Assembly (NCBI GenBank): GCA_028015205.1
Contig: CM051521.1
Span: 106,802,513-106,866,512 of the forward strand
DNA length: 64,000 bases
Source: Mytilisepta virgata
Lineage: Eukaryota > Mollusca > Bivalvia > Mytilida > Mytilidae
Direction of reading: 5' to 3'
Below the pieces are notes generated by a model. It ran no database searches and was not told where the DNA came from. It saw only the letters and a list, made by a program, of their open reading frames with translations. Below are positions 33,301 to 45,113 of this stretch, in pieces. The translations under genes and the position numbers were made by a program. Position 1 is the first letter of the stretch. Every line of letters starts with the position of its first letter.

Positions 33301-33909
33301 CATTTTCCCGCCATTTTTTACACTTGCTCGGATTTCAACAATATTTGGTTTTTAAAGTAAACATGGTATCCTTAGTGAATGGTGATGATGAGAATGTTGT
33401 ATAACAATGATTAAACTTCATAATATGTGAGCTTTTAATTGCCATCACTTGGCGTCTGTCATCATCGTTAACAAATTTTCAAACATCTTCTCCTCTGAAA
33501 CTACTAGGGGGATTTGGATTAAACTTAGCATGATTGTTCCTGCAATATTTCCTTTTCAAGTACAATAAAAAGCCTTAACCCACAATTTTTACATAACTTC
33601 TTTCAAACATTTTAAAAAACGAAGACAACATATAGACCAAAAGATTTATACTTGTATTTGAAGATGAATTAAAGCTTGTATTTTGTATTGTGAATCATCA
33701 GATTGACGATGATTGTATCTTAATCAAGCATAGGGAGAACTCATGCCCATTTCTTTCCAGAGGTTCTTGAAAGGTTTTTAAAGGTATTTTCAGCATTTTA
33801 CGTGACCTTTAATACTAAGTTTAATTTACAACAAACATTAATATATTAATTTAGTTTATAGTGCATTGTTTGCCAGGTGAGCGATTCAGGCTCTTGAGAG
33901 CCTCTTGTT

Positions 33910-34960
33910 TAAAATTGTTGGTATAAACACAAAATGAATTGTACTTAATTCCAAGCAGCAAAATGGTTTCAAAGGAGACAGTTAAAATATAAAAGTTTAC
34001 AGATGAGGAAGGATGGCAATGATCCGGGGAGCTAACAAGCTGTAAATAATATCCATATCCAAAGGATATCTGCAAAAAGTAAACAATAAATCATGCTTTT
34101 GATCCTTTCCAATTTGGCCGGGGTGTGACCAGCGTATCTTTTAGCGTGAATAAAAAAATCTAAATCTATCTGATGCTTTATATCCAATTAAAAATTTATA
34201 AAAAATTGCACTTTGTTAATCTTGTGGGTTTTTGGAATTTTGGTTCATTTTTATGTCTCGGAGTTTAGTGTGCCGTCCATTTTTCTGAACTAGTATACAT
34301 TATTTTTAGGGGCCAGCTGAAGCCCGCCTCCGGGTGCGGGATTTTCTTGCTGCGTTGAAGACCCATTGGTAGCCTTGAGCTGTTTTCTGCTCTTTGGTCG
34401 GGTTGTTGTCTCTTTGACACTTCCCCCGTTTCAATTCTCTATTCTACTATATAAAAAAATCCCTTCCTTCTTCAACATCCCCCCCAAGTCAGGGTTTTGT
34501 ATCCACGTTCGTTCCTACAAGCTTGGGAGGGTGTTCTTCAATGGTAGTAAAATTATATAAAACTCCAATTTGAAGTTTTTTAGGATCTTGTACAGTCAGA
34601 GAGATAATTAGAAGCTCCTTTTTCTCATTTTAAAACTCATATTTTAGATAAAAGGGGTAAGGTGTTAGCGTTTGTCTTTACTTTGGGTCTATTACACGCG
34701 ACCACTGCAATCGGTCTATTTAATTACACCTTATGTAAGAATCCTGGGTTTTGATTGGTTGATAGCCAGTGTATTTTTCACCAATTTACTTTTATCAAAT
34801 GAATATCGTTCATTTTTAAACAGCGCCGGGGTATATGCAAAAAGGATATGCCTTTTTTACCCTCTCTGCGTGGTATTTGCCAAAAAATACTCTATCCGAC
34901 TGGATGCTTGTAATGTCACGATCATCAATGCGTTTTGTACGTTAACATTCGGTGTAATTA
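33910..34960. other. Repeat-derived intergenic DNA
   Basis: 34,310-34,440 (GGGGCCAGCTGAAGCCCGCC, GTTGAAGACCCATTGGTAGC, GGTTGTTGTCTCTTTGACAC) is a sequence I recall as extremely common in mussel genomes, probably the 3' part of a retroelement. No gene recognised. Confidence 0.55.
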
Positions 34961-35105
34961 AACAGATATAGCATGTTCTTGAGGGGTATTTGCGAAAAAT
35001 ACCAGTCTTGAGAATGAATTTCCCTCGCTTTACGGCTTGCGAAATTTAACATTCTCTCGACTGGTATTTTTCGCAAATACCCCTCCTTAACATGATATAT
35101 CTGTT
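34961..35105. repeat. Long hairpin, member 2 of the loop set
   Basis: Arms 34,961-35,016 and 35,050-35,105, each 56 bp, pair with few mismatches (GGGGTATTTGCGAAAAATAC and its inverse). The loop contains CCTCGCTTTACGGCTTGCG. Confidence 0.95.
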
Positions 35106-36485
35106 CATAATAGACAGTATATAACATTCAGGCTACACCTACATGTACTTGACCTGATTGACGGGACTGAAACAAAATTTCAATAATTATTTCTCTTGTT
35201 ACTTATTTTTTATTGGCTTTGCTGAAAAAATATTTGCAGTAAAATGTCCTTTATTGTAAATAATCTTATGCGATTATTAATGGCATTGATCTTCGAAAAT
35301 TTAGTCCCAGGATTGATTTTCCTAGGAAAACGCGTCCATAGTTAGTAATATATGTCCGTCATTACTTTTCCTCGGAAAATTGGTTCTGGGACTTGGAACA
35401 TCGCAACAGTTGTTTTATTTGTAGGGTACTTGTCTTTAACATAAAACAAAATTCCGTTATCAAGCAAAAAATTTTTAGCCTTTTTTCGGATTATCCTTTT
35501 TCATTTTCTGTTTTCGAAACAATGTACTTCTTTTCTTGTAAATACGAAGAAATTTCATCATTCATCATATTCTTCTTGCTCCATTTCCATAAAATGACAA
35601 TAGATGATTTTTTTCAACTCAGTTTTAAAGACAGGAGTGAAACAAAGTATTAGGATTTTGTTGTGAGTACTTTTCATAATGAATGTAAAAGATGTTTATC
35701 AACATATCATTAGCTAGAACTCGAGGCAATAAAAATAGGGAAAATATATGTCAATCAATTTAATAATAATATTTAATAAGTTTATCTCAAGATGGACCTA
35801 TTTTCCTAGTGATTTTTTGTTAATTTCTATCTATTCAATTAAAAGTGAATATTATTTTTATCTGTTATAAATTCCATTTTTCCTTAATATTCATTTTCCA
35901 CAATATATCATATTTTAGAAGTATCTGCTTTTTTTTATTTATTTCATAATACATCATACTTAATTAGATTTTACTAGTTAATTTTTCCGAACAATTTTTC
36001 CTAGTAAAATTTATCCTCTGACTAAGATTACCATTAGTTGGAATGTTTTTACTAGGACAATTTGACACCATGGATCTATTTCCACCCAGACTTGTTTTAC
36101 TAGGACCAAATTATCACCTACAAGTTCTCCCGCCAAATCAATTCGTGCTTCTTGAGGATAAAAAGTTTTAAATAATCTTGAAATTGGTTGTAATATAAGC
36201 TAATGTCACCAGAGATTGCAGTATTCGGCACGAATCAGAGAAAATGCCGGGGAAACCCTCTCATTTTCACCCAATTCTAAGCCTCATCCGTCAATGCACT
36301 GTCATTGACTATATATTCGATAACACGGGAAAGGGTTGTAACTCTCTAGATGTTTATATACAAACATAATAATAGACCCAAATTAATACCAAAGTTTGTG
36401 TAAATACAACCCGAATAAATATTAGTTTTTCAAAATATACCCCGAATTAATACCAAATATCATGAAAAACCCACCCAAATTTTCC
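35106..36485. other. AT-rich intergenic stretch
   Basis: No gene recognised. TTTTCCTAGGAAAA-type and TTTTACTAGGA phrases recur at 35,310-35,380 and 35,990-36,110 in both orientations, suggesting further fold-back repeat remnants. Confidence 0.5.
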
Positions 36486-36489
36486 GCAT

Positions 36490-38203
36490 AATTACAAACG
36501 GACATTGCGGGACCTTAATTCCGATGACCTCAAGTCTAAATCCCCTGACTGCTCCTGTTCGACATCTCCATTGAATTATAGTCCTGTGGGTCATGTTATC
36601 ACTGGGGATCTCAATTTAGTTGATAATCAAAAGCAAACAAATATGCTAGCTAAAGGCCCCAAATACTGAGAACCTCAGCCAATTAATTAGAAATATAATT
36701 TCAAATTACTAATGGATTCTGTTGAGGACTATGCCAGAAAATGGACTTCAAAGGAACAGGAGCCTGCTGACACACTTTGAAGGTGACGGCTATTAGGTCA
36801 ATGATACAAATTCGAATTAAAAACCTCCAAGGGTCTATGAGCACTAAAGCTAAATCCATCTTTAAAGACCCTAAGGCTGTTGAAAACTTCACTCGCCTCC
36901 ATGACAAATACGTACTTGTCCCAGCTGACAAATCCCCCAATAACATCGTTTTTGTCTGCAAGAACTATTATTTTGAGTGTCTTAGAAACGAATTGGGAAT
37001 TGATAACACTGCGTGTAACCCAACTTATACACCGACCACACTCACTAGGCAGGAAGTCCTTGATAACCACAAGACCGTTCTTCATTCCTTTAGCATTTCT
37101 ACAAAGGGTAAAGAAATGGACCTTCCTGCTCTTTATTTGATTCCTAATCTACATAAGAATTCGTTTAAACAAAGGTACATTGCTGGCTCAGCTAATTGCT
37201 CTACAAAACCTCTTTCAAAGATTTGAACATTCATATTGACATGTTTTAAAGAGGGCCTTCAGAATTACTGTGAAACATCATATTCCACCAGTGGCGTCAA
37301 TCAGATCTGGATTCTTAAACACTCCAAAAATTTACTACAATATCTAAAATCAAAATCTTTGGCTACATGCAACAGCATAAAAACATTCGACTTCTCTACA
37401 CTCTACACTACCATACGACATTCTCAATTAAAAGATAGCTTAAAGCAACTAGTTCATTTATGTTTTTCAAGAAAAATGGCACACGCAGTTATAAATTTCT
37501 AGTTCTAGGTAGAGAAAAGGCTTATTTCGTGAAGAACCACTCTGATTCTGACAAAAAGTATTCAGAAGATGAAATTACAAACATGTTAGATTTTCTCATA
37601 GACAACATATTCGTTGAATTTGGCGGTCTAATTTTTCAACAAACAATCGACATTCCAATGGGAACCAACTGTGCTCCTCTCCTCGCCAATCTGTTTCTGT
37701 ACTCATATGAAGCGGACTTCATTCAAGGGTTACTACCTGAAAACAAAAAGAAACTAGCCCAATCCTTTAATTTCACTTTTTGTTATATAGATTACGTGTT
37801 GTCGTTAAATAACGACAAATTCCAAGACTTTCTACATCTTATATACCCCAGTGAGCTTGAAATTAAGAATTCTACAGATACACCAAAGTCTGCTTCATAT
37901 TTGGATTTGTTTCTTGAAATAGACTATGAGGGACATCTGAAGACAAAGCTTTATGACAAACGTGATGACTTCAACTTTCCTATTGTAAATTTTCCCTTCT
38001 TGAGTAGCAATATACCAGCATCGCCTGCATATGGCGTCTACGTTTCCCAGCTTATCCGATTTTCAATGGCATGCGTGAGTTATCCTGACTTTCGACAAAG
38101 AGGATTGCTGCTGTCACAAAAGCTTCTTAACCAGAGTTTTATCAGGGATAAGTTGATGTCATCACTTAGGAAAATTTACGGTCGTCATCACAGAATTGAT
38201 TGA
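36490..38203 (+). pseudogene. Reverse transcriptase of the Penelope-like element, broken
   Basis: Several frames carry one protein: 36,490-36,780 ([13 protein letters not shown], then [13 protein letters not shown]) with internal stops; 36,777-37,226 (ADKSPNNIVFVCKNYY, then LPALYLIPNLHKN); 37,236-37,502; and 37,460-38,203, a 247-codon frame with [32 protein letters not shown], the RT active site, SASYLDLFLEID and KRDDFNFPIVNFPF. The active site reads CYIDYVLSL, so the second catalytic aspartate is tyrosine; the fragment at 12.5 kb keeps YIDD. Frameshifts and this substitution make it dead. Confidence 0.8.
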
Positions 38204-38510
38204 CCATTACAGTGTTCCAATATCTAAGATGATGTTGGACCTGTTCCCACTGTCGTAACCTTTCATGTGCCTCCACCGATTTGTGACTTCCCCCGGATTG
38301 ACTTTGTTGAACTTCACGACGGGTGCCGTATACGGAGCATGAACTGCTTACCTTTCCGGGGCACCTGGGTTCACTCCTGGTTTTTATAGGAGTTCGTGTT
38401 TATTGTTTTTTAGTTTTCTGTGTTTATTTGTTGTGCCTGTGGTTCATTTGTCTTCCCGGGTTTGTCCGTCTGTTTGATTACTCCTTAGGTATATTTGTCC
38501 TTTTTATAAA
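36490..38510 (+). mobile_element. Penelope-like retroelement, copy 1 (longest)
   Basis: Contains the N-terminal region, the reverse transcriptase and the 3' UTR of an element present in at least three other pieces (14,028-14,125; 12,133-13,011; 18,860-19,158). Coding starts at or before 36,490 ([14 protein letters not shown] near 36,580). The 3' UTR runs from about 38,206 to 38,500 and ends against a palindromic satellite. Family placement (Penelope-like, from the [10 protein letters not shown] and YIDD layout) is from memory. No GIY-YIG endonuclease region is seen. Confidence 0.7.
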
Positions 38511-38836
38511 CTTTATAAGATATAAAGTATATAAGATATCTCATATAATATATAAGATATCTTATATAATCTAGTTTTTATAAGATATATTATAAACTTT
38601 ATAAGATATCTCATAAAGTATATAAGATATCTTATAAATATTTTTTATATAAGATATCTCATATATTTTATAAGATATCTTATATAGTTTATAAGGTATC
38701 TCATATAGTAAATAAGATATCTCATATTATTTATAAGATATCTTATAAAGAAAATTATATGAGATATCTTATAAACTATATTAGATATCCTATAAACTAT
38801 ATGAGATATCTTATAAAGTTTATTAGATATCTTGAA
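38503..38836. repeat. Palindromic AT satellite (ATAAGATATCTTAT core)
   Basis: About 14 imperfect copies of a roughly 24-bp unit built on TATAAGATATCTCATATA or its inverse, abutting the Penelope-like 3' end. Reading frames through it are artefacts. Confidence 0.95.
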
Positions 38837-38884
38837 GTTAGAATAAATAGTAAAACGACTTGCCATAGATATTACTGTTTTCTT

Positions 38885-39090
38885 TTCCACTACATTAGTA
38901 TCAACCTATCTGATAATTTGATACACGAATTTCCAAAATGACCATATACTTAGAATGGTATTTAAAGTAATTAAAAATCCTATTCGCGTTTTCATTTAAT
39001 TGTGAAAATGTCCGTCATTGATTTTATTGTTGTATGTTAAGTGTATTTAAAATTCTTTTGCAGACCTATATATTTAGTAAGTTGTTTTTT
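38885..39090 (+). repeat. Segmental-duplication block 1, upstream copy
   Basis: Close match to 60,010-60,210 (TTAGTATCAACCTNTCTGAT, GATACACGAATTT, ATGGTATTTAAAGTAATTAA, GTCATTGATTTTAT). Homology stops near 39,090/60,210 and resumes near 44,930/60,718. Confidence 0.85.
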
Positions 39091-39289
39091 TACTTTTTAT
39101 AACATTCTTTGCTTTGATCATTATTTTCTAGATTTTAACAACTTTTTGAAATATTTTGAAAGAGGCAATTGTGCGAAGCACAAATTAACCTATTTCAGGG
39201 CGAAACCATTCTGTAAAACGTGTTTACCTTCTCAAGTTAGACTATCGGGTTTTAATAACTTGTCTTTTTGATGCCTTTATTCCTTTCTT

Positions 39290-40170
39290 TTTCCTCTGTC
39301 CTATGTAAGTTCTAAGTTCTTCGATGCGAATTTACCCCGTTAGCGAGTATGTACCCGTCTCCGCGCCCGACTGATACCCTGTTACTTATTTGCTTCTTAT
39401 TCGTTTTTTATAAATTGTCCCTTTTGTCCCTTTTAATGATTTCTTTTCTTTTATTTTCTTGTCTCCGGTGTTAGTTATTGGTTCGTGGAGGTGAAATTAC
39501 CCTGTTAGCGCGTATGTACTCGTCTCCTCGCCCGACTGATACCCTGTTACCTATTCGTTACTTATTCGTTCCTTATTTGCTCTTTATACGTTGCCCCTTT
39601 TTAATGTATTTCTTTTCTTTTATTTACTTGTCTCAGGTGTTAGTTACGAGTTCATAGAGATGAAATTACGCTGTTAGTGCGTATTTACCCGACTCTGCCT
39701 TCGACGGATACCATGTTACTTATTCGTTTTTTATTTTCTTTTTCTACGTTTCCCCCTTTTTAATGATTTCATTTCTTTTCTTTTCATGTCTCTGGTGTTA
39801 GTTCTGGGTTCGTGGAGTTGAAATAACCCTGTAAGCGCATATGTATCAGTTTCTGCATATGTATCATGTTTTCCCTTTTGAATGCATTTTTTCTTTTATT
39901 TTCTCTCAGGTGTTAGTTCTGGTTTTTTGTAGTTAAAATCACCATGTCATTCAAACCTGACTGATACCCTGTTACTTATTCGTTGGACCCATATTAGTTC
40001 CTTGTACGATTTTTATAGGTTGCTTCTTTTTAAACGTTTATTTCTTTTGTTTCACCGCCCCTTGTGTTAAAATGATAACTGATGTTTAATGCGGTCAGAT
40101 GTACTCGCTTGCTTTCGACTGATAACCTGTTACTTATATGCTACCTTCATAAGTTGTGGCATTTAAATTA
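39290..40170 (+). repeat. 157-bp satellite array, orientation A
   Basis: Five to six decaying units of about 150-170 bp sharing GACTGATACCCTGTTACTTA, TTATTCGTT, TTTCTTTTCTTTTATTTTCTTGTCTC, GGTGTTAGTT and GTGAAATTACCCTGTTAGCGC phrases. Inverse of the array at 42,560-44,440. Confidence 0.9.
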
Positions 40171-40372
40171 TATGTTGTATAAAACAGTTAGCAGACAAAC
40201 TGTAATGTTCCAGTTGCATTATCCATTCGAGAAATTATTAAAGGAATACATCAAAATATGATACAGAGAACTATACATGTATTTATCGGTAATTTGAACA
40301 TGTGGCGACCAATAAAGTCATGGTCAACGTACTGGACCATATCAGAATTTATCAGGTCAGTTCAAAAGTTGA

Positions 40373-40694
40373 GACCGCATCGGTGGTCTCGTGGTAGCGT
40401 GCTCGCCCCGAGTGCGGAAGGTCGTGGGTTCGATCCCCGGCCGGGTCAAACCAAAGACATTAAAATTGGTATTTGCTGCTTCTCCGCCAAGCACGCGGCA
40501 TCTAGGAGTAAGAGTAAAGACTGGTCGGCTCGAAGTCAGTATAATGTGTCCGAGTGAGGTGATATGTCTTCCTGCGGACAGTTACCTCGTGGTCTAGTAC
40601 AAAGCAGAGATCATATTCATTATCATATCAATATGTTCTCGTCCTGATATGCACCTGGTTGCCACTGGACGTTAAACAATAATTCATCCATCCA
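40373..40694 (+). mobile_element. tRNA-derived SINE, copy 2
   Basis: About 90% identical to 640-989, lacking its extra 35 bases. A-box-like TGGTAGCGTGC and B box GGTTCGATCCC are present. The target duplication TCAAAAGTTGA lies at 40,362-40,372 and 40,695-40,705. Frames at 40,258-40,597 are translations of the SINE. Confidence 0.92.
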
Positions 40695-41036
40695 TCAAAA
40701 GTTGACATGTGCTAACCGCCGCGCAAGGACATACTATGTCAACCGTATCTAAAGTAAACAATGACGCAACGTCAACGTTAGAACGGGAGGTAATTTATAA
40801 ATCGCAGTTGTTTACAATAAAATGTCCAATTAAAAAGTAGATAAGTCCTTATATATTTACAATACAAAATATTATCTTATGTTTATTACATTGATGATGG
40901 TGATTTATCTTAATTTCTAGTGAAAATAAATTCGATATTTTTATTCAGTGAAAGATCGGTTTTTGCTTAACGTCGCCAAGGGCGTTACTAACAAATGACG
41001 TTTGTGACGTCGAAAGATTCAGGAAGGGATATATAC

Positions 41037-41181
41037 AATACATAGTCATTGTCGGAAAATATAAAATTTATTTGGGCGAGCTTTAGAAACATGAGAAAAG
41101 GCGAGCTTTAGCGAGCCTTTTTCCCATGTTTCGAAGCGAGCCCAAATAAATTTTATATTTTCCGACAATGACTTTGTATTG
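41037..41181. repeat. Long hairpin, member 3 of the loop set
   Basis: Arms 41,037-41,102 and 41,115-41,181 pair over about 66 bp (TCATTGTCGGAAAATATAAA and inverse; GGGCGAGC...GCGAGCCC). The loop is GAGCTTTAGCGA. Confidence 0.95.
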
Positions 41182-41658
41182 TCTTTATCCTGCAATATCC
41201 TTTAGGTGCGTAAAATGCCTTAAAATAACGATTGAAGTTGAAATCCAACTGCCGTGAAAACGCGGGAAACGCCACGACGTCATCTGGTACATTCACTACG
41301 CTCCTCGCGCTCTTCATGTAAACAAGTACCAGTAGACTTTATTAGGTCATTGACCTAAAACGACTACAGTTTATTCTACCCCTTTTATTAGACCGGAAAT
41401 GGCTTGATTGCAGGATAAATAAGGAAAATATGACACTTTTGAGGCATTTTTTGTCTATTTTATCAATGTAATAAACAGTATAACTAATTCAAGAATTTGA
41501 ATATCGAAATATTCAACTCATGACCGGAAAACACTAATAATTCACTCATGCGTTTATTTAACAAATATATATAACTTTTTTATGTGACCTTTTCTATTTT
41601 TGTAGTGTAAATAAACGATAAACAAAATAAAGGTCTTTTTGTTTTTCATACTGTCTTT

Positions 41659-41712
41659 ATCAGGGGTATTATCTGGCTCGCCTTATCGGGCTTGCAAGAT
41701 AATACCCTTGAT
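41659..41712. repeat. Hairpin, member 4 of the loop set
   Basis: Arms ATCAGGGGTATTATCTGGCT (from 41,659) and its inverse (to 41,712), loop core GGCTCGCCTTATCGGGCTTG. Confidence 0.9.
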
Positions 41713-41809
41713 ATATTTGTTAAAAATCAACATACATTTAGTAAAATATTATAAATCTAAATAAGATGTATGATTTAAAACTAGAGAAAGTTGATCTGGT
41801 GATCACAGA

Positions 41810-42150
41810 TACCCCCGCATTCCATTTTTTTTCAAGTGAAAAAGTGCCATAACTCCCGAATAATAAATGTAAAATACAGGATAATCGAAATTGACCTGTA
41901 TTTTGTGGTCAACATTATTGTGTTTCAGTTTAAAAAGATTTGGTGTGGCGATACTTTAATAATCATCCGGAAACCTATATAGTCCCTTTTTTGAATTGAA
42001 AAAGGACCATAACTCCTGAACAGTGAATGCAATATACCGGTACACCATTATCAAACTTGACCTGCATTTTGTTGTTCACAGCATTGTGTTTACGTTTGAA
42101 AAGATTTGGTTAAGCTGATCTTTGAATATCATCTGGAAACCAATAGTGTG
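41810..42150. repeat. Two tandem units, about 170 bp
   Basis: Both units carry AAAGTGCCATAACTCC or AAAGGACCATAACTCC, TTGACCTGTATTTTGTGGTC or a close variant, and AAAAGATTTGGT. Noncoding. Confidence 0.8.
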
Positions 42151-42559
42151 ACGGACTGACATACGAACAGACATGATGATCATTGTATACCCGCCGCCCC
42201 CCTCCCCCCAGTCTTGTCATGTATAAATCGCGAGTGTAAGAAAGTAATGGTTAGGGTTCCTCGGAAAATCAGACAAGAAGTTACAATAAAGAAAAATTAA
42301 AGTTACTGGAGAGACTAACACCAGTACTGTAATTCTGGATACGACCCTGTATGTATCCTTAAAACACTTAATAACAATAATAATTATATTTAAAGTAACC
42401 TTTTCTTATTGTAACTCGGTGAATAGATGGTATTAATAAATTTCAGTTAAAATTTTGTTTATTTTAGAGTTTCAACATTTGTTTTTATTTGAAAACTAAT
42501 CATAATTGATATTCAGATGCGATTTAGTTAAAAAAAATAAAGTTGTCTAACCTAGGGTT

Positions 42560-44440
42560 CAAGCCAGGACTAACACAAGAGACATGAAAAGGATATAAAA
42601 GAAATCATTAAAAAAGGGGGCAACGTGCAAAACGCGAATAAGGAACGAATAAGTAACGGGGTGTCAGTCGAGCGCAAAGACGGGTACATACGCACAAACT
42701 TGGTTATTTGACCTCTACGAACTCAAAACAAACACTAGAGACAAGAAAATAAAAGAAAAGAAATCACGAAAAATAGGCAACGGATAAAAACAGAATAAGG
42801 AACGAATACGTAGCGACAAGTAAGTAACAGGGTGTCAGTCGAGCGCAGAAACTGGTACATATGCGATTACAGGGTAATTTCAACTCCACGAACCCAGAAC
42901 TAACACCAGAGACATGAAAAGAAAAGAAAAGAAATCATTAAAAAGGGGGCAACGTACAAAAAGCTATTAAGGAACGAATAAGTAACAGGGTATCAGTCGA
43001 GCGCGGAGACAAGTACATATGCAATAACAGGATAATTTCACCTCTACGAACCCATAATTCACACCAGATACAAGAAAAGAAATCATTAAAAAAGGGACAA
43101 CGTACAAAATGCGAATAAGTAACAGGGTATCAGTCGGGCGGAGATACGGGTAAATACGGGCTAACAGGGTAATTTCACCTCCATGAACCAATAACTAACA
43201 CCAGAGACAAGAAAATAAAAGAAATCATTAAAAAGGGACAACGTATAAAAAACGAATAAGGAACGAATAAATAGCGCATAAGTAACCTGGTATCAGTCGA
43301 GAGCAGAAAGTGGTACATATGCGCTAAACTCCATGAACCCAGAACTAACGCGAGAGACATAAAAATAAAAGAAAAGAAATCATTAAAAAGGGGGCAACGT
43401 ACAAAAAGCGAGTAAGGAACGAATAAGTAACAGAGTATCAGTCGAGCGCGGAGACGAGTACATACGCGCTACAAGGTAATTTCATCTTTAGGAACCCATT
43501 ACTAACACCTGACACAAGACAATAAAAGAAAATACGTTAAAAAGGGGCAATGTATAAAACGCGAATAAGGAACGAATAAGTAGCAAATAAGTAACAGGGT
43601 ATCAGTTGGGAGCAGAGATGGATACATCCGCACTACAAGGGTAATTTCACCTCCACGAACCAATAACTAACACCAGAAACAAGAAAAGAAAAGAAAAGAA
43701 AATATTAAAAAAGGGGCAACGTATAAAAAGCGAATATGGAACGAATAAGTAACATTGAATCAGTCGAGCGCAGAAACTGGTATATATGTACTAACGGGGT
43801 CATTTCATCTCCATGAACCCAGAACTAACACCACAGACATGAAAAGAAAAGAAATCATTAAAAAGGGGCAACGTATAAAAAGCGAATAAAGAACAAATAA
43901 GTAGCGAATAAGTAACAGGGTATCAGTCGACGTCGGGACGGGGACAAACGCGACAAGGTGAATTCACCTCTACGAACCTATAACTAACACCAGAGACAAG
44001 AAAAAAAAAAAGAAAAGAAATCATTGAAAATAGGCAACGTATAAAAACCGAATAAGGAACGAATAAGTAGCAAAATAGCGGGTATCAGTCGAGCGCAGAG
44101 ACGGGTACATTCGCGCTAACAGGGTTATTTCAACTCCACGAACCACTAACTAACACCAGAGACAAAAAAATAAAAGAAAAGAAATCATTAAAATGGGGTA
44201 ATTTATAAAAAAAAAATAAGGAACGAATAAGTAACAGGGTATCAGTCGAGCGCAGAAACTGATATATATATGCGCTTACAGGGTTATTTCAACTCCACGA
44301 ACCCAGAACTAAAACCAGAGACATGGAAAGAAAAGAAAAGAAATCATTAAAAAAGGGGCAACGTACAAAAAACGAATAAGCAACAGGATATCAGTCGGGC
44401 GCAGAGACGGGTACATACGCCCTAACAGTGTAATTTCTGA
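42560..44440 (-). repeat. 157-bp satellite array, orientation B
   Basis: Twelve units, counted by (G)TATCAGTCGAGCGCAGA-type phrases at about 42,664, 42,832, 42,989, 43,128, 43,290, 43,437, 43,600, 43,757, 43,921, 44,083, 44,240 and 44,388. Spacing is 139-168 bp, mean about 157. Each unit has AAAGAAATCATTAAAAAGGG, GCAACGTATAAAAAGCGAAT, AACGAATAAGTAACAGGGTA and TAATTTCACCTCCACGAACC. It is the reverse complement of the 39,290-40,170 array. No spacer-like unique segments, so not CRISPR. Confidence 0.95.
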
Positions 44441-44449
44441 AGGTTAGAA

Positions 44450-44929
44450 GGGGATATTGTTCATTAAAGCAATTCCTGTCTTGACAACTTTACCTGCATG
44501 GTTGTTACGGAAATTGATATGGGGAATTTAAATTGCCCCTTTATAAAATATATCATAATTTGAAGTGGGAACAATTACTTATTAAATAAATACTCATTTT
44601 GGTGTTCTATGAAAGTTAGGTCAATTGCAATTTATTATGACATGATGAAAATCATATTGGTTAGAAAACTTTGATTTTGGTCAACGATTTATAGGTCACA
44701 TAAAAATCCCTTTTCTCACCAAAAAAGATCTTTGTATAGTTCGACCGACAACATTCCATAAATTGGAATCAGCTACAACCAAATGAACAAATTTCAAAGT
44801 GTAAAAAAATTAATGAATTCTCATTTTGTGAATCCATTGCATACTGAAAGTGTAAAACACTCTGAACTTACATATTTTGGAGAGAGAAATATCTATCAAT
44901 TTCAAACTTTGAGCAGAGGAGAAGTTTGA
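44450..44929. other. Unique stretch between satellite B and LITAF gene B
   Basis: No exon seen. The start-codon exon of the paralogue (60,509-60,533) should have its counterpart here, but the homology with the second copy begins only at about 44,930. Confidence 0.6.
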
Positions 44930-45113
44930 TTCACCACCACATCATTTAAAAATTGAGGCTGGTAGGTAATAAGGTATTCTTCCACAAGATGGAACCTGTA
45001 AAGGGCAAACTTCATTACCGCTGATTTAAATTTTCAGTTAAATATTAATTGTTACAGCAAATTTAGCATTATACGTGCTCTCTTAGTTATAACGGTTTTA
45101 TTTGGTTTAACAG

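Larger units (their letters stand above)
29583..33904. repeat. Composite repeat region with matching inverted ends
   Basis: The left end GAGGCTCCAGGAGCCTGTAT then CGCTCACCTG (29,584-29,613) is the inverse of the right end CAGGTGAGCGATTCAGGCTC then TTGAGAGCCTC (33,873-33,903), about 30 bp with few mismatches. Between lie two tandem families (29,600-30,880 and 32,330-33,250), two MITEs and the AGCTCACCTGACCCGAAGGG hairpin (31,940-31,971). Whether this is one transposing unit or a coincidence of two members of one repeat family in opposite orientation is unresolved. Confidence 0.5.

Noticed and set aside
38323..38941. ORFs at the end of the Penelope-like element and through the GATATC satellite
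   Set aside because: They are 3' UTR and satellite translations; the same UTR is noncoding at 18.9 kb.
42700..44420. TAACAGGGTAAT phrases resembling the I-SceI homing endonuclease site
   Set aside because: Only the 12-bp half matches, the rest differs from unit to unit, and it is part of the satellite sequence.
42560..44440. CRISPR-like regular repeats
   Set aside because: Units of about 157 bp are contiguous and similar throughout, with no unique spacers and no cas genes; this is a eukaryotic satellite.
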